Shown here one piece after another: positions 26,401 through 35,400 of a stretch of DNA of 64,000 nt. How positions within the stretch are numbered: position 1 is the stretch's first letter; each line of letters starts with the position of its first letter. This DNA comes from Panopea generosa. Taxonomy: Eukaryota > Mollusca > Bivalvia > Adapedonta > Hiatellidae. The notes under the pieces were generated by a model. The model did not search any database. It was not told the origin of the DNA and saw only the letters and a program-made list of their open reading frames with translations. The DNA lies in NCBI GenBank assembly GCA_029582155.1, contig CM055908.1:24223257-24287256 (forward strand), read 5' to 3'. Made by a program: the position numbers and the translations under genes.

Positions 26401-29400
26401 TGCCATTTATTCACGCACCAGCATTTCAATGATCCAATGTTGTCATGTAGTGATGCAAATTACATACAACCGTATAATACAATTTCTTTATAGGTATTTT
26501 TGGTGTACCTGTTGAGAGATGCGTACAGCAATATGTTAAGTCGACGATGTACTATAGCAAGAACGCACTCTTCAAACAGAAAAAGCTGTCTGAAATCCAT
26601 TTTGTGGACATTGATTCTGGAATTGTAAAGAAAATTCAAGACGGTTTCAAGATTGCTTTACTGACTGACTATACAATTACCACCAATGAAGGACAGTTGA
26701 TGAAACCTCAACGATTCGCTGCGGTGCAAGGAACTTACAGAACAATAACCACATCACCACCGACAGCGACTGAAGATCAAACTACCGCGATGAAAATTGA
26801 TTTTGAAGATGACATTGTGAATGTATTCCTGTTATATGGACAGGGGGCAAAATATAAAAAACTTTATGTATGTACAAAAGGAATTTTAAAAACAAAGGCT
26901 TCAGCAATTGTCAACACAGTAGACGTCAATGGTATTGGAAATAGTTGTATAGCACAAGAACTTAGTCGTATAGCACAAGATCTTGGAAGAATTAAACCAA
27001 TCGCACCGGAACTAAAACAACGGAAATCTGAAATAAAAAAGAAAATCTCGTCGAAAAAGCCACTGCGTAACGGCGACATTCAGTTAATAGACGGGACACA
27101 ATCTGGATTTCGTTATATTTTACATGTTCTTTATACAAATGAAGATCGGCTAACAGTCGCAGAGAGGAGAACCAGATATATGAGGGAAATCTATCACAAG
27201 ATATTACAGACAGCTGACGGCGTAGAAGATATCACATCAATTGTTATACCTCTGTTTGGAACAGGTATGTATTGAATAAATTCTTGTCGGTCATTTTAGT
27301 ATTGAGATACAATAATGTTACAAAAGTCAAGATAAGTCTAAATGTTCTTAACAAATTTTGAAATGAGTTGAAAACACTCAATGAAAAACACTCAATGACA
27401 TTGCGCTCTAAATAATAGTTTTGACGGAATATTTGTGCAAACCTATTTGCAAACTTTAGTCGGTGTACTAATGTCACTCTCACCTCTGGCGTTGTAGGTT
27501 CGAACCTAGCTTGGTCAATTTTATTTTAAGTGATGAAGAATAAAAGGTACTTACTATTCATGTTCATGTAAATATGCATATTAGGTTATCTTCGATCTAT
27601 AAATCCAGTTGCCATATAAATATAGACTATGAGGGCCCTTCATGGCCGAGTGGTCGAAGACGCCGTCTCAAGATCACATACCTCCCAACGATAATATCGT
27701 AGGTCCAAGTCCCAATCGCTCCAAAAACTTTATGTGAGAATCGTTGTCAGAGACTTGTGGAAGAACGGTTGTTTTACTAAAATTTATTCTAGGGTCTTCC
27801 TCCACCCATAAAACTGGATATGCCATATAAAGCCTGAAATGTGTTGAAAATGGCGTTGAACCCCTTTAAAAAATAGAATGAGTTGAAATGACCTCTAATC
27901 TGATATAAGCAAACAAAATATACAATTTCTTTTCAGATACTACTAAAAGTACAAATGTATCGGTAAATTTATTCCTCGATGTCTATCAAGCGTTTCGGAA
28001 TAGTGGACTTACTGTTTACGTATTTGTGCCGACTTCGGCAGCAAAGGCTCAGATGTTGTCTATTTGCCAGCGTCGCATAAAACAGTTTGAATATTGCACT
28101 GAGGACATTACTGATAACAAACTACGGCCCACAAAGCCGAACCAAACGTGGAGTGGGGAAACACGCCAGTCTAAGACAGAAGGTAATTTTAAATGTTAAA
28201 ATACTCCCTATTTAGGTGACTAATTAATGATTCATACGAATATTATGGTTGGTTAGAGTATTTTAAGAGCCCTAATGTGAACTCTCCTACCGCCAAAATG
28301 ATAGTGTCACAGAACACATAATGTATGGAAAACATTTCACAAATCGATACTTAAGAACAAGTGTGGAAAATTGATTAATGTATAAAAAGGAGCAGAAATG
28401 TTCTAAATGAATTATTCTTCTGTACTGCGAAAACAAACAAAAAGCTACTCTCCTACTAAATGAACCAAAGTGGTCCATATTATTAAATGTAAAAAAAGAA
28501 ATTTTGCTGACATATCGAGTTCAAAATATTTTTGTGTTGATCGCCCCACCCACCCCACCCCAAACTCTCTCTGTGTCTACAATTATGTATACCATTGCTA
28601 CCATTCTATAATTTCTATAGTTTTTGTCTCTTTTTTTCTATGGATAGAATTTTATGAAACTTAAGTATTTGAGTTTAATGTATGTTCATGCAATATCAGA
28701 AATATAAAACACATTTTTCCGTACAGATTATTTGATATTACCTCCTCATAAATATAGCCGTCCTTGAAAGTTGGCGAAATAATGTAGATTTAACAAGCAA
28801 TGCTATAAAAATATTTAAAATTGTTTACATCTAGTATTTAATTAAATTATTACATATATGTATGCATATAATATTAATTTGCATCGAAATGGCAATTATA
28901 AGCTTGAACTTAACTATTAAGGGTTTTTAAAAACAAAATCATTTCGGCAGAATGTCATTTTTTTCCAATTGTGTATTAAAAATTTAGCGTGTGTTTAGTA
29001 TTATGATATAGTGTATGGATACAATTTGCTTAAAACCTCACAAAATACTCACTGATACATATTCTAATGACAACTAAAATAAAAAATACACTTTACTGCG
29101 TAATTTGAGAACAAATAGCTCTTAAAATATGCCAATATTAAATAACGAGCAGTTGCAAAATTAACGTTCGCATACTAATTGAGCATATGTGTATAACTAT
29201 TAAGATTCTATCATGTTTCCTATTCAGGTTAAATTGCTATAAACAATTGTTTTATACAAGTATGCATATTTCATATATTGAACACAATATAAAATACCAA
29301 TTTTAGGCGTATCCGTAAATGATTTAGCCATCCGAAATAGGGTCAGTTGTAGTGTAGCGGTATGTATCGTCTCTGGCAGGTCTCTGCAGAATTGCTTCCC

Positions 29401-32400
29401 TTTGTGCGCGGAATAACTAAAGCAATCGTTCTTAACGAATTAAAGAGCAAGAAAATTTATTTCGTTACAATAAAGACAATGTTTGACAGACCCATTGCAC
29501 AAGAGGGTGCTTCAGAAAGGAGTTTAGAACAACATTTTGAAATTATACCATCTCATGTAAAACCACATGGTCACAGCAATGATACATGTGTCAATGAGAA
29601 AGAGATAAAAGAGCAATTTGCTGATCTGAGCAATGCAAAGGCCAAAGCGAAAGACGAAACCACTGAGAACGTTACTGATAACAAACTACGGCCCACAAAG
29701 CCGAACCAAACGTGGAGCAGTTAAACACGCCAGTCTAAGACAGAAGTTATTTTTAAATGTTAAAATACTCCCTATTTAGGTGACTAATTAATGATTCATA
29801 CGAATATTACGGTTGGTTAGATTATTTTAAGAGCCCTAATATGAACTCTCCTACCGCCAAAATGATAGTGTCGCAGAACACATAATGTACGGAAAACATT
29901 TCACAAATCGATACTTAAGAACAAGTGTGGAAAATTGGTTAATGTATAAAAAGGAACAGCTATTTTCTAAATGAACTATTCTTAAGTACTGCGAAAACAA
30001 ACAAAAAGCTACTCTCCTACTTAATGGACCAAAGTGGTCCATATTATTAAATGTGAAAAAAGAAATTTTGCTGACATGTCGAGTTCAAAATATTTTTGTA
30101 TTGATTGCCCCGCCGACCCCCACCCAAACTCTCTCTCTATCTACAATTCTGTATGCCACTGCTACCATTTTTTAAGACAATTTCTATAGTTTTTGTCTCT
30201 TGTTTCCTATGGATAGAATTTTATGAAACTTAAGTATTTGAGTTTAATGTATGTTCATGCAATATCAGAAATATAAAACACATGTTTCCGTACAGATTAT
30301 TTGGTATTACCTCCTCATAAATATACCCGTCCTTGAAAGTTGGCGAAATAATGTAGATTGAACAAGGAATGGGATAAAAATATTTAAAATTGTTTACATC
30401 TAGTATTTGATTAAAACTATTACATATATGTATGCATATAACATTAATTTTCATGAAAATGGCAATTATAAGCTTGAATTTAACTATAAAGGGTTTTTAA
30501 AAACAAAATCATTTCGGCAAAGTGTCATTTTTGTTCAATTGTGTAATACAAATATAGCGTGTGTTTAATATTATGATATAGTGTATGGATAGAGTATGCT
30601 TAAAACCTCACAAAATACTCTTTGATACCTATTCTAATGACAACTAAAATAAAAAATACACTTTACTGCGGAATTTGAGAACAAATAGCTCTTAAAATAT
30701 GCCAATATTAAATAACGTGCAGTTGCAAAATTAACGTTCTGATACTAATTGAGCATATTTGTATAAATATTAAGATTCTGTGATGTTTCCTATTCAGGTT
30801 AAATTGCTATAAACAATTATTTTATACAAGTATGCATATTTCATATATTGAACACAATATAAAATACCAATTTTAGGCGTATCCGTAAATGATGTTGCCA
30901 TCCGAAATAGGGTCAGTTCTAGTAAAGCGGTATGTATCGAATCGGCAAGTCTCGGCAAAATTGCTTCCCTTTGTGCGCGGAAAAACTATAGCAACCGTCC
31001 TTAACAAATTAAAGAGCATGAAATTTATTTCGTTACAGTAAAGACAATGTTTGACAGAACCATTGCACACGAGGGTGCTTCAGAAAGGAGTTTAGAACAG
31101 CATTTTGAAATTAAACCGACTCATTTAAAACCACATGGTCAAAGCAATGATACATGTGCCGATGAGAAAGAGATAAAAGTGCAATTTGCTGATCTGAGCA
31201 ATGCAAAGGCAAGAGCGAAAGACGAAACCACTGAGAACGTTACTGATTACAAACTACGGCCCACAAAGACGAACCAAACGTGGAGTGGGGAAACACATCA
31301 GTCTAAGACAGAAGGTATTTTTAAATGTTAAAATACTCCCTATTTAGGTGACATATTAATTATTCATACGAATATTACGGTTGGTTAGAGTATTTTAAGA
31401 GCCCTAATATGAACTCTCCTACCGCCAAAATGATAGTGTCGCAGAACACATAATGTACGGAAAACATTTCACAAATCGATACTTAAGAACAAGTGTGGAA
31501 AATTGGTTAATGTATAAAAAGGAACAGCTATTTTCTAAATGAATTTTTCTTAAGTACTGCGAAAACAAACAAAAAGCTACTCTCCTACTAAATTGACCAA
31601 AGTGGTCCATATTATTAAATGTGAAAAAAGAAATTTTGCTGACATGTCGAGTTCAAAATATTTTTGTATTGATTGCCCCGCCGACCCCCACCCAAACTCT
31701 CTCTCTGTCTACAATTCTGTATGCCACTGCTACCATTTTTTAAGACAATTTCTATAGTTTTTGTCTCTTGTTTCCTATGGATAGAATTTTATGAAACTTA
31801 AGTATTTGAGTTTAATGTATGTTCATGCAATATCAGAAATATAAAACACATATTTCCGTACAGATTATTTGATATTACCTCCTCATAAATATACCCGTCC
31901 TTGAAAGTTGGCGAAATAATATAGATTGAACAAGGAATGGGATAAAAATATTTAAAATTGTTTACATCTAGTATTTGATTAAAACTATTACATATATGTA
32001 TGCATATAACATTAATTTTCATGAAAATGGCAATTATAAGCTTGAATTTAACTATAAAGGGTTTTTAAAAACAAAATCATTTCGGCAGAGTGTCAATTTT
32101 GTTCAATTGTGTAATACAAATATAGCGTGTGTTTAATATTATGATATAGTGTATGGATAGAGTATGCTTAAAACCTCACAAAATACTCTTTGATACCTAT
32201 TCTAATGACAACTAAACTAAAAAAATACACTTTACTGCGGAATTTGAGAACAAATAGCTCTTAAAATATGCCAATATTAAATAACGTGCAGTTGCAAAAT
32301 TAACGTTCTCATATTAATTGAGCATATTTGTATAAATATTAAGATTATGTGATGTTTCCTATTCAGGTTAAATTGCTATAAACAATTATGTTATACAAGT

Positions 32401-35400
32401 ATGCATATTTCATATATTGAACACAATATAAAATACCAATTTTAGGCGTATCCGTAAATGATGTTGCCATCCGAAATAGGGTCAGTTCTAGTAAAGCGGT
32501 ATGTATCGACTCGGCAAGTCTCGGCAAAATTGCTTCCCTTTGTGCGCGGAAAAACTATAGCAATCGTCCTTAACGAATTAAAGAGCATGAAATTTATTTC
32601 GTTACAGTAAAGGCAATGTTTGACAGATCCATTGCACACGAGGGTGCTTCAGAAAGGAGTTTAAATCAGCATTTTGAAATGATACCGACTCATGTAAAAC
32701 CACATGGTCAAAGCAATGATACATTTGCCGATGAGAAAGAGATAAAAGTGCAATTTGCTGATCTGAGCAATGCTAAGGCAAGAGCGAAAGACGAAACCAC
32801 TGAGAACGTTACTGATTACAAACTACGGCCCACAAAGACGAACCAAACGTGGAGTGGGGAAACACATCAGTCTAAGACAGAAGGTATTTTTAAATGTTAA
32901 AATACACCCTATTAAGGTGACATATTAATTATTCATACGAATATTACGGTTGGTTAGAGTATTTTAAGAGCCCTAATATGAACTCTCTCTCTTTCTCTCT
33001 CTCTCTCTTTCTCTTTCTCTCTCTCTCTCTCTCTCTCTAATTTGTATACCATTGATACCATTTCAATTTTATTCAGTTTTAACGAATTAAAGTGCAAGGA
33101 ATTTATTTCGTTTCAGTAGAAAATATGTTTGACAGTCCCGTTGTACACGAGAGTGCTTCAGAAAGGAGTTTAGAACAACACTTTGAAATGATACCAACTC
33201 ATATAAAACCACATGGTCATAGCAATGATACATGTGCCGAAGAGGAAGAGATAATAGTGCAATTTGCTAATATTAACAATGCAAAGGCAAGAGCGAAAGA
33301 CCAAACCACGTGTGGCGGCTTTAAAGAAGAAATGGAGCTAGAACAAGTAGCAGTAAGTGATGCAACTTCGTATTTAAATTCACAGGAAAATAGTTAATGT
33401 GGAAGATATTATTATTTTATACTGTACAGAAAACGCTTTAAAAGATAGCATTTGGTTTGTGCAAGTTGATATATCACAATATCAGTTTAACAATTATTAT
33501 AAGACCTAGAATGTATGGCCCGTTACATAAAAGATAAGGGAGATAACTTTATTTATTTTCGAGTTACTCGAAATGTTTTTGAATAAATAGTGAAACAAAA
33601 GTGCAATACAATGACAAAAAACATAATGCAGTGCTCCAGATAAACTTTTATTCAAAATGAGTATTTTACCACTTAAATTAGTATGCAATGCTTACTTTCA
33701 AAATGTTAAGAGTAAAAATTAACATTTTTATTAAATTGCCATTTAAAACAAACTAATCAACAAAGAAATTGAGAATAACCGATGCTTATTTTACCCCTTA
33801 ATTTAAATTTCAATGCTTAACTCAGAAATTGCAGTGCTTAAATACCCCCAAATAGTGCTTTTCTGGAGCACTAATAATGTATATAATAAGATATATTACT
33901 TAACCCGGAAAACATGCAGATCTTCAATATATATTAATCAATAGATGTTATAAAAATGATATCAAACTCGTTGGTGGTAAACACACGACAGGTTATATAT
34001 GGCATTTCCAGCTTTACCGATGGAGAAAAACCTCAAAATGAATCGGAGCAGAACCACCGTTCTTCCGAAAGTATTGATATAATATAGGTAACATGTTAAT
34101 ATTTTATTTGTGCAGCGTACTTGTAACACATGACATCATTATGTCATTAAGTTGTGTTAAAGAAATGATTTATAGCTTGGCTTCTAGACAGTCCAACTTC
34201 TGGCATATACTCGAGTACCCTTATGATTTATCCAGATACGTGTTCGGATAAATTATAAGGGACAAGCATGATATTGCTGACTTACGTTTCAATGTACAGA
34301 TCCGATTAAGATTAGTATTGCTGTATTCCATTAACAATATACAGAGCTGATGAATTTCAACTACAACACACAATATGCATGTTTGGTGAATTTGATTTAC
34401 AATAAACAGCGATGATGAATTTCATTTACAACATACAGGGTTGGTGAATAACATTATAATATACAGATCTGGTGAATTTCAGTAACAATATACAGGGTTG
34501 GTAAATTTCAGTTACAATATGCATGTTTGGAGAAATTGATTTACAATAATCAGAGATGATGAATTTCAATAATCAGAGATGATGAATTTCATTTACAACA
34601 TACAGGGTTGGTGAATAATATTATAATATACAGATTTGGTGAATTTCATTTACAATAAACAGAGATGATGAAATTCATTTACAACATACAGGGTTGGTGA
34701 ATAACATTATAATATACAGATTTGGTGAATTTCAGTTACAATATACCTGTTTGGTGAATTTGATTTACAATAAACAGAGATGATGAATTTCATTTACAAC
34801 ATACTGGGTTGGTGAATAACATTATAATATACAGATTTGGTGAATAACATTATAATATACAGATTTGGTGAATTTCAGTAACAATATACAGGGTTGGTGA
34901 ATAATTTTATGATTAACAGATTTGGTGAATTTCATTTACAATAACAGGGATGATGAATTTGATTTACAACATACAGGGTTGGTGAATAACATTATAATAT
35001 ACAGATTTTGTGAATTTCAGTTACAATATGCATGTTTGGTGAATTTGATTTACAATAAACAGAGATGATGAATTTCATTTACAACATACAGGGTTGGTGA
35101 ATAACACTATTATATACAGATTTGGTGAATTTCAGTAACAACATACAGGGTTGGTGAATAACACTATTGTATACAGATTTGGTGAATTTCATTTACAATG
35201 TACAGATCTGACTAAAATTTGGAATCTCTTACTAGCTTAGATTATATACACATTTACCATAAACATATCTGACCAAGGTTTAGGATTGCTGACTCTCATT
35301 TTTCGACGATGTACTCATGCACCAGCACTCAGTGGTCATAAAAGCAACACAGCCATTATCATAAGAAAACGTAATAAATGATAACTCGCTACAGTGTATT

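Larger units (their letters stand above)
28098..33352 (+). repeat. 1.57-kb tandem segmental duplication within the gene
   Basis: The motif ACTGAG in the same context recurs at 28098, 29662, 31230 and 32799, spacings of 1564, 1568 and 1569 bp. Each full unit holds the exon 4 tail, an intron with a TTAA-flanked element of about 825 bp, and the exon 7 head. The fourth unit is short: its intron is 233 bp because sequence between two CTCTC-rich sites and the whole element are absent. Units 2 and 3 are very similar; unit 1 is more diverged. Confidence 0.9.

Noticed and set aside
30230..32639. Minus-strand frames repeated in units 2 and 3 (74 and 65 codons)
   Set aside because: They lie within the TTAA element and are repeated only because the unit is duplicated. 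The diverged copies at 25021 and 40725 do not keep them.
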